Positions 9,133 to 18,152 of a stretch of 33,410 bases of DNA are shown here, one piece after another. How positions within the stretch are numbered: position 1 is the stretch's first letter; every line of letters begins with the position of its first letter. Source of the DNA: Levilactobacillus suantsaii (GTDB taxonomy: Bacteria > Bacillota > Bacilli > Lactobacillales > Lactobacillaceae); assembly GCF_004115745.1 (NCBI RefSeq), contig NZ_QXIL01000024.1, positions 1 to 33,410 of the forward strand. The letters are read 5' to 3'. A program made the translations under genes and the position numbers. The notes beneath the pieces are model-generated. The model was not told the origin of the DNA. It did no database searches and was given only the letters and a program-made list of their open reading frames with translations.

Positions 9133-9141
9133 ATTATAGCA
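9133..9141 (-). promoter_or_regulatory. Possible distal ptsHI promoter (extended -10)
   Basis: TGCTATAAT on the minus strand is a perfect extended -10, but no good -35 is seen. It lies between the 66-codon gene and ptsH. Downstream, at 9070-9098, is a GC-rich hairpin (GGCCGGCGAT paired with ATCGCTGGCC) lacking a U-tract, so a transcript from here would carry a structured leader. Confidence 0.4.
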
Positions 9142-9172
9142 TGATTCGCCCCAAAACACCGACTAGTTCCCC

Positions 9173-9373
9173 TTATGCAGACTGATTTCCGGCATCGTGG
9201 TCGTAATGATAGACTAGTTTGCCGTTCTTGTGGGCCTGCCCAATCACCCGTTTACGGGTATCAAACGCCATATAGGCCTGTTGAAAGGCCTGAAAATCGT
9301 CTGGGCCCACTTCAAATTCATCGAGTTCCTTGTTTTTTAATTGATTCATTAATGCGGTAAAATCCCGTGCCAT
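9173..9373 (-). CDS. Small protein of unknown function, divergent from clpE
   Basis: A 66-residue soluble protein starting MARDFTALMNQLKNKELDEF, with a mixed charged/aromatic body (DFQAFQQAYMAFDTRKRVIG) and ending HYDHDAGNQSA. I do not recognise the family. The reading frame opens further upstream, but the ATG at 9373 follows AAAAGGGG and lies below a good promoter at 9402-9430. No membrane helix or signal peptide is seen. It shares its upstream region with clpE, which has a CIRCE element, and is followed by ptsHI with its own promoter. Being real is supported by promoter, ribosome site and low shadowing, not by homology. Confidence 0.7.
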   Translation of the reverse strand: MARDFTALMNQLKNKELDEFEVGPDDFQAFQQAYMAFDTRKRVIGQAHKNGKLVYHYDHDAGNQSA

Positions 9374-9401
9374 GTCGCTATTCGCCCCTTTTCTTTCCAC
9401 T

Positions 9402-9430
9402 ATTCTACGTTGAAATACCAGGCAGGTCAA
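9402..9430 (-). promoter_or_regulatory. Promoter of the 66-codon gene
   Basis: The minus strand reads TTGACC (9425-9430), 17 bases, then TAGAAT (9402-9407). The predicted leader is about 20-25 nt. The CIRCE element lies 29 bases upstream of this -35 box. Confidence 0.7.
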
Positions 9431-9458
9431 AAATTTATTTTGAAAATGAACGTGACTT

Positions 9459-9485
9459 TTAGCATTCTCGTGGGTAGAGTGCTAA
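9459..9485. promoter_or_regulatory. CIRCE element (HrcA operator)
   Basis: TTAGCATTC, nine bases, GAGTGCTAA. This matches the CIRCE consensus TTAGCACTC-N9-GAGTGCTAA at 17 of 18 arm positions. Its right arm overlaps TGCTAAAAT (9480-9488), an extended -10 reading towards clpE, with a TTAGCA -35 at 18 bases spacing, so HrcA would block this upstream clpE promoter directly. Confidence 0.88.
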
Positions 9486-9547
9486 AATAAAGGCGTTCAG
9501 TTCAAAGGGGCCCTTTTGACCGGGCTACCGGGGGCGAGACAAATTAC

Positions 9548-9575
9548 TTGCACCCACCGTGTGAGGCGGTATAAT
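9548..9575 (+). promoter_or_regulatory. clpE promoter (CtsR-controlled)
   Basis: TTGCAC (9548-9553), 16 bases, then TATAAT (9570-9575). The start should fall near 9582, immediately before the CtsR box. The leader to the clpE ATG is about 83 nt. Confidence 0.75.
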
Positions 9576-9584
9576 GTGGCTAAT

Positions 9585-9601
9585 GGTCAAAGAAGGTCAA
9601 A
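9585..9601 (+). promoter_or_regulatory. CtsR operator (tandem heptad)
   Basis: GGTCAAA-GAA-GGTCAAA, an exact match to the CtsR direct-repeat consensus (heptad, three bases, heptad). It covers about +4 to +20 of the clpE transcript from the 9570 -10 box, so bound CtsR would block initiation. Confidence 0.92.
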
Positions 9602-9664
9602 CCTTTTGGATGACCAGTGTGGACTGCTTCCACACTTACTCCAAGGCAGAAAGGAGACGACAAA

Positions 9665-11905
9665 ATGCTATGTCAAAACTGTCACCGCAACGAAGCGACC
9701 ATTCATCTTTATATGAGTGTGAACGGGCAACGGCAACAGATTGATTTATGCCAAAATTGCTATCAACTACTCAAAGATCAGCAGACCAATAACTCTGGAA
9801 ATGGAGGTGGCCGTATGGCACAAGATCCATTCGGCTTTGGAAACCTGGATGATATTTTCCGGGCCATGCAAGGCGGTAATCCCAGCCAAAACGATTACCG
9901 GCAGACTGGTGGGCAACGACCGACCCAACCCGCGGGTAACCGAGGGAACAACGGTAAGGGCGGCCTACTCAGTCAATATGGCTTGAACCTCACCCAGTTG
10001 GCTAAAGACGGCAAGATTGATCCCGTTATCGGACGGGACAAGGAAACGGCGCAAGTCATCGAAATTCTGAACCGGCGGACTAAGAACAACCCCGTGTTAA
10101 TCGGGGAAGCCGGTGTTGGGAAGACGGCGGTCGTTGAAGGGCTAGCTGAGCGCATCGTTGAAGGCAACGTACCGCAAAAGCTAACCAACAAGCAGATTGT
10201 CCGTTTAGACGTCGTATCGCTGGTTCAAGGAACCGGGATTCGGGGTCAGTTCGAACAACGGATGCAACAATTAATGAAGGAAGTTCAATCCAATCCGGAC
10301 ATCATCCTCTTCATTGACGAAATCCACGAAATCATGGGTGCCGGCAATGCCGAAGGTGGTATGGATGCGGGTAACGTGTTAAAGCCTGCGTTAGCCCGGG
10401 GTGACTTCCAACTGATCGGTGCCACGACGTTGAATGAATACCGGGACATCGAAAAAGACCAAGCCTTGGCACGGCGGTTCCAACCGGTAACGGTCGATGA
10501 ACCGAGTCCAGACGAAGCCGTAAAGATTCTTAAGGGAATCCAGAAGAAATATGAAGATTACCACCACGTCCACTACACGGACGCTGCGATTGAAGCGGCG
10601 GTCCGGTTATCCGACCGCTACATTCAAGATCGCTTCTTACCCGACAAGGCCATCGACTTGCTCGATGAGTCCGGGTCGCGGAAGAACCTGACCATCAACG
10701 TGGCTGACCCGCACGCCATCGATGAAAAAATCGACAGTGCAGAAAAGCAAAAGCAAGCCGCATTGAAGCAGGAAGACTACGAAAAGGCCGCCTATTACCG
10801 CGACCAGGTCACAAAGCTCAACAAGTCGAAGGAAAACGCCACGAACGCGGACCAACAAGCGGCAACTGACGTGACCGAAAAGGACATGCAACAAATCGTC
10901 GAAGAAAAGACCAATATCCCGGTTGGCGAACTCCAAGCGAAGGAACAACATCAGTTGAAGAGCCTTGCCACCGACTTGGAAAAGCATATTATCGGCCAGA
11001 ACCAAGCGGTCGATAAGGTTGCCCGGGCTATTCGGCGGAACCGAATCGGATTGAATGGGACTGGTCGGCCGATTGGGTCCTTCCTCTTCGTTGGCCCGAC
11101 CGGGGTCGGCAAGACGGAACTGGCTAAGCAATTGGCCAACGAACTCTTTGGTTCTCAAGACGCGATGATTCGCTTCGACATGTCCGAATACATGGAACCC
11201 CATTCCATTTCTAAGCTGATTGGGTCCCCACCGGGCTACGTTGGTTACGAAGAAGCCGGACAACTGACCGAACAGGTTCGGCGGCACCCGTACACGTTGA
11301 TCCTGCTGGATGAAATCGAAAAGGCTCACCCAGACGTCTTGAACATGTTCTTACAGATTCTGGACGATGGGCGCTTGACCGATTCCAAGGGCCGGACGGT
11401 GTCCTTCAAGGATACCCTGATCATCATGACCAGTAACGCCGGGACCGGTGACGTGGAAGCCAGCGTTGGGTTCGGGGCCGAAGCCTCCGGAAAGACCCAC
11501 TCCGTTCTGGACAGTCTGACCAACTACTTCCGGCCTGAATTCATCAACCGGTTCGATGACATCATCGAGTTCAACGCATTGTCGAAGGATAACTTGATGC
11601 AGATCGTCGACCTGATGATCGATGACGTCAACCAGATGTTAGCCGACCAAGGCCTACACGTACACGTTACGGAACCAGTCGAAGAAAAACTGGTCACGGA
11701 GGGCTACAACCCCGCCATGGGGGCGCGGCCATTACGGCGGGTCATCCAGGAAGAAATCGAAGACCGCATTGCGGACTTCTACCTGGACCACGCCGGTGTA
11801 AAGAACCTGACGGCCAAAATCACGGACGGCAAGATTACCTTAACTGCCGCCGACGATGATGACACTGATTCGACTTCAGCGGACGACACGGATACGACCA
11901 AATAA
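9665..11905 (+). CDS. clpE: ATP-dependent Clp protease ATP-binding subunit ClpE
   Basis: A Hsp100 unfoldase that feeds damaged proteins to ClpP and helps destabilise CtsR after heat shock. The 746 residues have the ClpE order: a C4 zinc finger (C3, C6, C29, C32), a low-complexity Gly/Asn linker (about 40-100), AAA+ domain 1 with Walker A GEAGVGKT (147-154) and Walker B IILFIDE, a UVR coiled-coil (about 354-385), and AAA+ domain 2 with GPTGVGKT (477-484). The C-terminal tail is Asp/Thr rich. The frame opens 16 codons earlier, but the ATG at 9665 follows AAGGAG and starts directly at the zinc finger. Upstream lie a CIRCE element and a CtsR box, so both heat-shock repressors should act. It is single-gene, ending in a terminator at 11914-11950. 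Confidence 0.97.
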   Translation: MLCQNCHRNEATIHLYMSVNGQRQQIDLCQNCYQLLKDQQTNNSGNGGGRMAQDPFGFGNLDDIFRAMQGGNPSQNDYRQTGGQRPTQPAGNRGNNGKGGLLSQYGLNLTQLAKDGKIDPVIGRDKETAQVIEILNRRTKNNPVLIGEAGVGKTAVVEGLAERIVEGNVPQKLTNKQIVRLDVVSLVQGTGIRGQFEQRMQQLMKEVQSNPDIILFIDEIHEIMGAGNAEGGMDAGNVLKPALARGDFQLIGATTLNEYRDIEKDQALARRFQPVTVDEPSPDEAVKILKGIQKKYEDYHHVHYTDAAIEAAVRLSDRYIQDRFLPDKAIDLLDESGSRKNLTINVADPHAIDEKIDSAEKQKQAALKQEDYEKAAYYRDQVTKLNKSKENATNADQQAATDVTEKDMQQIVEEKTNIPVGELQAKEQHQLKSLATDLEKHIIGQNQAVDKVARAIRRNRIGLNGTGRPIGSFLFVGPTGVGKTELAKQLANELFGSQDAMIRFDMSEYMEPHSISKLIGSPPGYVGYEEAGQLTEQVRRHPYTLILLDEIEKAHPDVLNMFLQILDDGRLTDSKGRTVSFKDTLIIMTSNAGTGDVEASVGFGAEASGKTHSVLDSLTNYFRPEFINRFDDIIEFNALSKDNLMQIVDLMIDDVNQMLADQGLHVHVTEPVEEKLVTEGYNPAMGARPLRRVIQEEIEDRIADFYLDHAGVKNLTAKITDGKITLTAADDDDTDSTSADDTDTTK

Positions 11906-11913
11906 ACGACTCT

Positions 11914-11950
11914 AAACGGGAGCGCTGCCAATCGCGGTGCGCCCGTTTTT
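11914..11950 (+). terminator. Terminator of clpE
   Basis: Hairpin AAACGGG-A-GCGC... paired with GTGC-GCCCGTTT, one interior mismatch, then a U-run. It begins 9 bases past the clpE stop. Confidence 0.8.
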
Positions 11951-12059
11951 AGGTTCTAAGTGAATTCCCCCCTGCAGGTCCCGATTAGATGCGGTATACT
12001 GTATTTTAAAGGCACCACGACAGACACTGGGCAGACTTACTTTTGGAGGTGAATGGGAA

Positions 12060-13136
12060 ATGGCTTTCTTTAATTGGTTACGACGGCTCTTAACACCGAC
12101 CCGTTCGCACCGCCCCACCACGGTCCCACCACGGCAAGCAACCCCGGTGGACCGGCCATTTCAACCCCAACGACCGACCCAGCAATTAACGCCAACGCCG
12201 CAGCCAACCGTTCCGCCCGTGGCAGTGAATCCGGTGACCACCCACGAACAGCCCAATGCCACCCTGGTCGTCCGTATCGTCGATTCTCAGAACCGGCCAC
12301 TCCAACCAGCGTTAGTCCTTACGGGACAACGCGGCACCGCCGTTCACCTGACCACCCCCACCATTCCCGGCTACACGTTAGCCAAGATGACGGGCTTCAC
12401 TCAGACTTTTTTAAGTGAATACGGGTTGATGACGTTGACCTACCAACGGCAATGGGGGTACCCGGTCTTGGTCTACCAGATTGATTACGACTCCGGACAA
12501 TTGTTGGCATTACCGGGGCTGTTTCGCGGGCTTTTGGGCGCAAGTTTCCACTTGGCCGTCCCGCCGGTTAAGGGCTACCACATTTTCCAGGCGCAAGGGC
12601 CGCAACAAGGCACTTACACCGACCAAACGCAACGCTTGCTGTACTTCTACCGGCGTGACGCTTGGCAAACGGTCCAGCGGGTCCACCAATACGTGACCCT
12701 GCTCAGTAACCACGCGGTCTATGCGTTACCCGCCGGTCAGGCCTACCGTTACCGGTTCCCAGCCACATCATTATGGCGCATCTTTGCCATCATCACGTTG
12801 ACCGACCAGACCGTCTGGTACAATTTGGGTGGTAACCAGTGGCTGAATGCCGCGGAAACCAAACGGCGCTTGCACTGGTCACGCCACCTAGAATTACCCC
12901 GGCAAACCAAATTGACGGGCAAGGCCGTGCAGTGGTCGGGGACCGTGGACTACGTGCCCGATCACGCGGTAACCTTCTACCGCGACCCTTACGGCGAAGT
13001 GGCCGGCCAGTTGCCGGACGGTGAATTACTCGAGATTCGCCGGCGCGTCGTTGACGATCAAAACTTGATTTGGTACCAAATTGGTCCGCAAGCCTACATC
13101 AACGCGCGCTACGTCCGGTTGGCCAAGCAGGTCTAA
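12060..13136 (+). CDS. MucBP-domain protein with C-terminal SH3-like repeats, no visible signal peptide
   Basis: A 358-residue protein. Residues 1-20 are basic with few hydrophobics (FFNWLRRLL), and about 20-60 form a Pro/Thr/Gln-rich linker. Two MucBP-like repeats follow (about 68-130, ending GLMTLTYQ, and about 137-200, ending QRLLYFYR, each with the typical PGY/KGY then aromatic-strand pattern). The C-terminal 150 residues look like two SH3-like wall-binding units (VWYNLGGNQWLNA; LIWYQIGPQAYINARYVRL). MucBP domains normally occur on exported mucin-binding proteins, yet no signal peptide, LPXTG motif or membrane helix is seen. The ATG follows GGAGGTGA, and TATACT at 11995-12000 may be its -10. 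Domain calls are by eye. Confidence 0.75.
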   Translation: MAFFNWLRRLLTPTRSHRPTTVPPRQATPVDRPFQPQRPTQQLTPTPQPTVPPVAVNPVTTHEQPNATLVVRIVDSQNRPLQPALVLTGQRGTAVHLTTPTIPGYTLAKMTGFTQTFLSEYGLMTLTYQRQWGYPVLVYQIDYDSGQLLALPGLFRGLLGASFHLAVPPVKGYHIFQAQGPQQGTYTDQTQRLLYFYRRDAWQTVQRVHQYVTLLSNHAVYALPAGQAYRYRFPATSLWRIFAIITLTDQTVWYNLGGNQWLNAAETKRRLHWSRHLELPRQTKLTGKAVQWSGTVDYVPDHAVTFYRDPYGEVAGQLPDGELLEIRRRVVDDQNLIWYQIGPQAYINARYVRLAKQV

Positions 13137-13162
13137 CGCTAAGTTTTTCTGAACAACTTCAT

Positions 13163-13201
13163 AAAGGCGGCTGTGAGATTTTGCTCACAGCCGCCTTTTT
13201 T
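13163..13201. terminator. Bidirectional terminator between the MucBP gene and pepD
   Basis: A perfect 15-bp stem (AAAGGCGGCTGTGAG paired with CTCACAGCCGCCTTT) with a 6-base loop and T-rich ends on both strands. It serves both convergent genes. Confidence 0.88.
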
Positions 13202-13227
13202 GAAACGTTAATTCGATTCAACTCATC

Positions 13228-14664
13228 TTATAAATTCTTATCCATGTTATAGGTCAATCGGGACAGCGTCAGGCCCTTTTCAATCAAGCCGTTGGTGAAG
13301 TCTGTCGTGGTCTTGCGCATTGCAGCCGTAACGGCATGGTTTTGCGCCGTCAAATAAGCCACCAAATCGTCGCCACTCAATTTCTCCTGGGCCACGTGAG
13401 CCAATGTTTGCGCGACATGCGTCCGGAGGTCTTGCTTGGCCGCCATGACGTAATCCACGTCTTGTTCAATGAACTGGCGGTAATGGGATTCCACGATCAT
13501 CGACAACTTCCGGTACATCCAGTAAGCACTTTGGTCATCGAGGCGCCGCGGTGTCGTCCGGTACGTTGGGTCCGTATCCGTCACGTTGGCGAAGAACGGC
13601 ACGTAAGGACTGAACGCTGGCACCCCAAAGCATAACCACATGATGGCCGCGCGGTCGGCAGGCACATCGTTATGCACTTGCAAGACGTGCGAATTTTGCG
13701 TCCGGTTCATCGAAATCGGCCGGAACTTAGTCCGCAACTCTTCAGGCCCGTGCCCCAACGGATCGTATGGCGTTTCGTTGTAATGCGAACTTAAAATGTA
13801 TTCCACGTCTTCCACGCTAATCTTGTGGCTGGTCCGGCAGATAAACGGTAGCTCACTTGATTGCGGATCCTGCTCGATTTCCGGATTCAAGACCCGTTGG
13901 CCGAACCAGACCCGCGGCGTGTTGTAGTGGCGGTCCTTTTCGGTACTGGTCCCGAAAATATGACGGAAGTTCCAACCGTCGTGGTCGGGGTTCAGGTGGT
14001 TATCCGCCACAAAAGCTTGAATCCCCGCGGAGAACATGAAGTTATCCGGGTCATCGAAGGTCACCTGTTGAATGGCGACCTGGTTAGCCGTGACCGCATA
14101 AGCATCGTCTGGGATACGTTGGGCGACCCAGTGGTGACCGGTCACGATTTCCATGTACCAGACTTCTTGACTATCGGAGAACAAGACCCCATTGCCTTCG
14201 GGTGACCCATATTGCTTGATCAGCTTGCCCAGATAACGGACCCCTTCTCTGGCGGAGGTAATGTAAGGTAAGACCATGGTCTGCAGGGAATCTTCCGCTA
14301 ACCCATTTTCCACTAACGGGTCGTAAGCCAACGCGTTGGGATTGCCGTAGACACTTTCGGTGGCACTCATCGCAACGTTATGGTCGTTAATACCGCTTTC
14401 GGCGTACTCTCCGGTCTTTTCAGTCTCCACGTTCGGCGTAGCTAAATAACGGTAGCCATCGCTTGGAATCGGGGCCGTGAACCCATTTTGGTTCGACGTC
14501 CAGGTCCGGGCCGGTTGGTCGTGTTCAGCCGGATGCACGTAAAACCGCTGTGGCGTCAAGGGTAAAAAGGTATCGTCGTTACGGGCAATTAGCGTCGACC
14601 CGTCGACGGTGGCCGCCTTGCCGACCAGAACTGACGTACAAGCCGTCAAATGTTTTTTAATCAT
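13228..14664 (-). CDS. pepD: C69-family dipeptidase (PepD)
   Basis: A 478-residue N-terminal-nucleophile peptidase that cleaves dipeptides of broad specificity in the cytoplasm. The N-terminus MIKKHLTACTSVLVGK has the catalytic cysteine at position 9, exposed after removal of a short propeptide, followed by DGSTLIARNDD, the family signature. Further family blocks include SATESVYGN, AREGVRYL and QEVWYMEIVTGHHWVAQRIPDD. The length is typical of lactobacillal PepDA. The ATG follows AAAGGGG. Single gene, with the terminator at 13163-13201 shared with the MucBP gene. The 237-base space up to nox holds a TAAACT -10 candidate but no confident promoter. Confidence 0.93.
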   Translation of the reverse strand: MIKKHLTACTSVLVGKAATVDGSTLIARNDDTFLPLTPQRFYVHPAEHDQPARTWTSNQNGFTAPIPSDGYRYLATPNVETEKTGEYAESGINDHNVAMSATESVYGNPNALAYDPLVENGLAEDSLQTMVLPYITSAREGVRYLGKLIKQYGSPEGNGVLFSDSQEVWYMEIVTGHHWVAQRIPDDAYAVTANQVAIQQVTFDDPDNFMFSAGIQAFVADNHLNPDHDGWNFRHIFGTSTEKDRHYNTPRVWFGQRVLNPEIEQDPQSSELPFICRTSHKISVEDVEYILSSHYNETPYDPLGHGPEELRTKFRPISMNRTQNSHVLQVHNDVPADRAAIMWLCFGVPAFSPYVPFFANVTDTDPTYRTTPRRLDDQSAYWMYRKLSMIVESHYRQFIEQDVDYVMAAKQDLRTHVAQTLAHVAQEKLSGDDLVAYLTAQNHAVTAAMRKTTTDFTNGLIEKGLTLSRLTYNMDKNL

Positions 14665-14782
14665 GTTTAATTAGTGCCCCTTTCTTTTTTCATAATGGCC
14701 CTAGTTTACCGCTTTTAGCGCTTAAAAACTAGCCATTCCCTAAACCGTGTTTGCGCAAAATGGTAACACTTTCAAGAAGTTG

Positions 14783-14810
14783 TTGACATTTGGGGACGAT
14801 TGTTTAAAAT
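14783..14810 (+). promoter_or_regulatory. nox promoter
   Basis: TTGACA (14783-14788), 16 bases, then TAAAAT (14805-14810). The predicted leader to the nox ATG is about 85 nt. Confidence 0.78.
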
Positions 14811-14849
14811 AGAGTTGTAGCCAATTGAATGGGCTTACATTATCACGGT

Positions 14850-14867
14850 TTGTGAAGTTAAACTCAA
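14850..14867 (+). promoter_or_regulatory. Rex-like site in the nox leader
   Basis: TTGTGA-AGTTAA-ACTCAA resembles the Rex operator TTGTGA-N6-TCACAA in 10 of 12 arm positions. Rex senses NADH/NAD and would suit an NADH oxidase gene. It lies about 35-50 bases downstream of the expected start and the right arm is imperfect. Tentative. Confidence 0.3.
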
Positions 14868-14901
14868 ACTTATCTTACTTATAATTTGGGAGGCACTATC
14901 T

Positions 14902-16266
14902 ATGAAAGTCACAGTTGTTGGTTGTACCCATGCGGGAACTTTTGCCATTAAGCAGATCTTAGCGGAACACCCGGATGCCGAAGTCACGGTCTATGAACGA
15001 AACGATAACCTTTCCTTCCTGTCCTGTGGGATTGCTTTATACTTAGGCGGCGAAGTCGCTGACCCTCAAGGCCTGTTTTACTCCAGTCCCGAGGAACTGA
15101 AAAAGTTGGGCGCCAATGTCCAAATGAATCACAATGTCTTAGACGTTGATCCGGACCAAAAAACGGTCACGGTCGAAGACTTGACCACCCATGATCAGAC
15201 CACCGCAAGTTACGATAAATTAGTCATGACTTCCGGGTCCTGGCCAATTATTCCTAAGATTCCTGGCATCGACAGCGACAAGGTCAAGCTCTGCAAGAAC
15301 TGGAACCACGCTCAAGTCCTCTTTGAAGACGCTAAGCAAGCCAAGCGCATCACGGTCATCGGGGCCGGTTACATCGGTGCTGAACTCGCCGAAGCCTACT
15401 CCAAGACCGGTCATGACGTGACTTTGATCGATGCTCAAGACCGTGTGATGCCGAAGTACTTTGACTCCGAATTCACCGACGTCATCGAAAAAGACTACCA
15501 AGACAACGGTGTCCAACTCGCTCTGGGTGAAACTGTCGCCAACTTCGAAGAAACGGCCAATGGCTTGACCATCAACACCGATAAGGGCCATTACGAAACC
15601 GATTTAGCCATTCTCTGCATCGGTTTCCGGCCCAACACCGGCCTGCTTCAGGGTAAGGTCAAGATGGCCGCTAACGGTGCCATCATCACCGACGACTACA
15701 TGCGCTCCTCGAACCCCGATATCTTCGCAGCGGGTGACAGTGCCGCGGTCCACTACAACCCAACTCACCAAAACGCCTACATTCCGCTAGCCACCAATGC
15801 GGTGCGGCAAGGCATCTTAGTCGGCAAGAACTTGGTGAACCCAACCGTCAAGTACATGGGCACACAATCGTCTTCTGGCTTAGCCTTATACGGGCGGACC
15901 ATCGTGTCGACTGGGTTGACCTTGGCCGCCGCCAAGCAACAAGGCCTAGATGCCGAACAAGTCATCATCACCGACAACTACCGGCCGGAATTCATGCCGT
16001 CGACGGAACCCGTCTTGATGTCGCTGGTCTTTGACCCGCAAACGAAGCGGATCTTAGGCGGTGCGTTAATGAGTAAGTACGACGTCTCGCAATCGGCCAA
16101 TACCCTGTCCGTCTGCATCCAGAACAACAACACCATCGACGACCTCGCCATGGTCGACATGCTGTTCCAGCCGAACTTCGACCGGCCGTTCAACTACCTG
16201 AACATCTTAGCGCAAGCGGCCCAAGCCAAGTTAGCCTCGACACAGGACGCGACCGTTAAGGCTTAA
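14902..16266 (+). CDS. nox: NADH oxidase, water-forming type (CoA-disulfide reductase family)
   Basis: A 454-residue FAD/NAD(P) disulfide reductase-fold enzyme that reduces oxygen to water with NADH, regenerating NAD and removing oxygen. An N-terminal dinucleotide fold (KVTVVGCTHAGTFA) carries H10. The single redox cysteine C42 lies in SFLSCGIAL, matching the cysteine-sulfenic acid of Nox-2 enzymes. A second NAD-binding fold is at TVIGAGYIGAELAEA, and FAD binding at DIFAAGDSAAV. The ATG follows GGGAGG. It is a single-gene unit with its own promoter and terminator. Coenzyme A disulfide reductase is the alternative family member, but context and length favour Nox. Confidence 0.93.
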   Translation: MKVTVVGCTHAGTFAIKQILAEHPDAEVTVYERNDNLSFLSCGIALYLGGEVADPQGLFYSSPEELKKLGANVQMNHNVLDVDPDQKTVTVEDLTTHDQTTASYDKLVMTSGSWPIIPKIPGIDSDKVKLCKNWNHAQVLFEDAKQAKRITVIGAGYIGAELAEAYSKTGHDVTLIDAQDRVMPKYFDSEFTDVIEKDYQDNGVQLALGETVANFEETANGLTINTDKGHYETDLAILCIGFRPNTGLLQGKVKMAANGAIITDDYMRSSNPDIFAAGDSAAVHYNPTHQNAYIPLATNAVRQGILVGKNLVNPTVKYMGTQSSSGLALYGRTIVSTGLTLAAAKQQGLDAEQVIITDNYRPEFMPSTEPVLMSLVFDPQTKRILGGALMSKYDVSQSANTLSVCIQNNNTIDDLAMVDMLFQPNFDRPFNYLNILAQAAQAKLASTQDATVKA

Positions 16267-16303
16267 ATCACGCCACTGATAAAATCCACACGATAACTTT
16301 TAG

Positions 16304-16331
16304 GGACCGGCAACCACTGCCGGTCCTTTTT
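16304..16331 (+). terminator. Terminator of nox
   Basis: Stem GGACCGGCA paired with TGCCGGTCC, loop ACCAC, followed by six Us. Confidence 0.88.
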
Positions 16332-16351
16332 GGTGCGTTTTGACTGTAAGC

Positions 16352-16395
16352 AAAAAGCGTCACGTCGACTGACAAAGTCAATCAACGTAACGCTT
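16352..16395 (-). terminator. Terminator of prfC
   Basis: A long 19-bp stem on the minus strand with four G-U pairs, from AAGCGTTACG to CGTGACGCTT, with a TTT loop, then a U-run. It begins 13 bases past the prfC stop. Confidence 0.85.
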
Positions 16396-16408
16396 CGGTT
16401 TTCTTAGT

Positions 16409-17986
16409 TTACAGTTTAGCGGTCAATTCCACATCTGGATACTTATCCTTGAACCACCGTTCGGCGAACTGGTTCTCAAACAAGAACAATGGCTCTCCCT
16501 GCCGGTCCTTGACCAGGAGATTCCGGGAGGAAGACATCCGTTCGTCCAACTGGTCCGGGTTGATCCAGCGCGCCGTCTTTTTGCCCATCGGCTCCATGAT
16601 GACGTCCGAGTTGTACTCGTTTTTCATCCGGAACTGGAAAACTTCGAACTGCAGTTGACCCACAGCGCCTAAGATGTAGTCGCCGGTCGAGTAAGCCGTG
16701 TAAAGTTGCACGGCCCCTTCTTGGACCAACTGTTCGATGCCCTTATGGAACGACTTTTGCTTCATGACGTTCTTGGTGGAGACTCGCACGAAGAGTTCCG
16801 GGGTAAATTGCGGTAACTTCTCGAATTCAACAGCGTGCTTCCCGGTATAGATAGCATCACCAATTTGGAAATTCCCTGTATCATACAACCCGATGATGTC
16901 ACCGGCCACGGCCGTCTCCACGTTTTCTCGCGTGTCGGCCATGAATTCGGTCACGTTAGACAACCGTAGCTTCTTGCCGGTCCGGGTCTGCATGACGTCC
17001 ATCCCCCGTTCGAACTCGCCAGAGCAAATTCGCACGAAGGCAATTCGATCCCGGTGATGCGGGTTCATGTTGGCTTGAATCTTGAAGACGAAGCCCGAGA
17101 AATCTTCGTCAGTCGGCGCCACATCCCCATCGTTTGCCGTATGGTGAACCGCCGGCTTCGGCGCGTATTCCAGGTACGTTTCCAAGAAAGTCTGGACCCC
17201 AAAGTTGGCCAACGCCGAGCCGAAGAAGACCGGGGTCTGGTCCCCGCTGGCAATCTTATCGGCGTCAAATGGATTACCGGCCTCTTCAATCATGGCCATG
17301 TTTTCCCGCGCGTCGGTGTACCAATCGTCTTGTTCTAAGGCGTTGGGTTCGGCTAAGTCACCGTCATCATTTAACGGGAGGTAGCGCCGACCCTGGTCGT
17401 CCTTGCGGAACAGGGCCACACGTTGGTGGTACCGGTCGTAGAGGCCTTTTAATTCCTTCCCCATGCCAATCGGCCAGTTCATTGGGTAACCTTCGATGCC
17501 CAACACGTCTTCGAGTTCGGCAATCAAATCCAAGGGGTCGCGACCGTCCCGGTCGAGCTTGTTCATGAAGGTGAAGATCGGAATGCCCCGCATCTTACAA
17601 ATTTGGAACAACTTTTTAGTTTGGGGTTCAATCCCCTTGGCGGAGTCGATGACCATGACCGCCGAGTCCACGGCCATCAACGTCCGATAAGTGTCTTCGG
17701 AGAAGTCTTCGTGTCCGGGCGTATCTAGAATGTTGATGCGCTTACCCTGGTAGTCAAATTGCATCACAGAACTGGTGACCGAGATGCCCCGTTTCTGTTC
17801 AATTTCCATCCAGTCGGACTTGGCAAAGTTTCCGCTCTTACGGGCCTTGACCGTTCCGGCTTCCCGCACGACGCCCCCGAACAACAATAGCTGTTCGGTG
17901 ATCGTGGTCTTTCCGGCATCGGGGTGGGAGATAATGGCGAAGGTCCGCCGCTTATCAACCGCCGTTGCTAAATTTTTTTCGCTCAT
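16409..17986 (-). CDS. prfC: Peptide chain release factor 3
   Basis: A translational GTPase that removes RF1/RF2 from the ribosome after termination. The 525 residues match RF3 (E. coli 529). The GTPase domain has G1 HPDAGKTT, switch regions RGISVTSS and [12 protein letters not shown], and NKLD. Domain 2 and the RF3-specific C-terminal domain ([17 protein letters not shown]) follow. The ATG at 17986 follows TGAGGA. Upstream, TGGTAAAAT (18040-18048, minus strand) is a likely extended -10. Single gene; no sign of damage. Confidence 0.96.
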   Translation of the reverse strand: MSEKNLATAVDKRRTFAIISHPDAGKTTITEQLLLFGGVVREAGTVKARKSGNFAKSDWMEIEQKRGISVTSSVMQFDYQGKRINILDTPGHEDFSEDTYRTLMAVDSAVMVIDSAKGIEPQTKKLFQICKMRGIPIFTFMNKLDRDGRDPLDLIAELEDVLGIEGYPMNWPIGMGKELKGLYDRYHQRVALFRKDDQGRRYLPLNDDGDLAEPNALEQDDWYTDARENMAMIEEAGNPFDADKIASGDQTPVFFGSALANFGVQTFLETYLEYAPKPAVHHTANDGDVAPTDEDFSGFVFKIQANMNPHHRDRIAFVRICSGEFERGMDVMQTRTGKKLRLSNVTEFMADTRENVETAVAGDIIGLYDTGNFQIGDAIYTGKHAVEFEKLPQFTPELFVRVSTKNVMKQKSFHKGIEQLVQEGAVQLYTAYSTGDYILGAVGQLQFEVFQFRMKNEYNSDVIMEPMGKKTARWINPDQLDERMSSSRNLLVKDRQGEPLFLFENQFAERWFKDKYPDVELTAKL

Positions 17987-18152
17987 AACTAGTCCTCACT
18001 GATTTTTAGTAAATGTTCCTGACTTGACGCAGTGCTTTGATTTTACCACATTTACCCCGACAATTCACGGATTGCCCTGGAACGGCCGTTTCACGGTTGG
18101 GTTATTAGTGGTATGATAATAAGATGAATTCTACTAGAAACCGGGTGAAACG

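Noticed and set aside
9425-9431. A single GGTCAAA heptad as a further CtsR site
   Set aside because: There is no second heptad at the required spacing, and the bases are explained by the -35 box (TTGACC) of the divergent gene.
10637-11329. A 230-codon minus-strand open frame inside clpE
   Set aside because: It is a shadow of the conserved AAA+ coding strand, with no ribosome site or family likeness.
14722-14745. A cre-like palindrome (TTTTAGCGCTTAAAA) between pepD and nox
   Set aside because: It lacks the TGNAANCG core on either strand with at least two mismatches at fixed positions.
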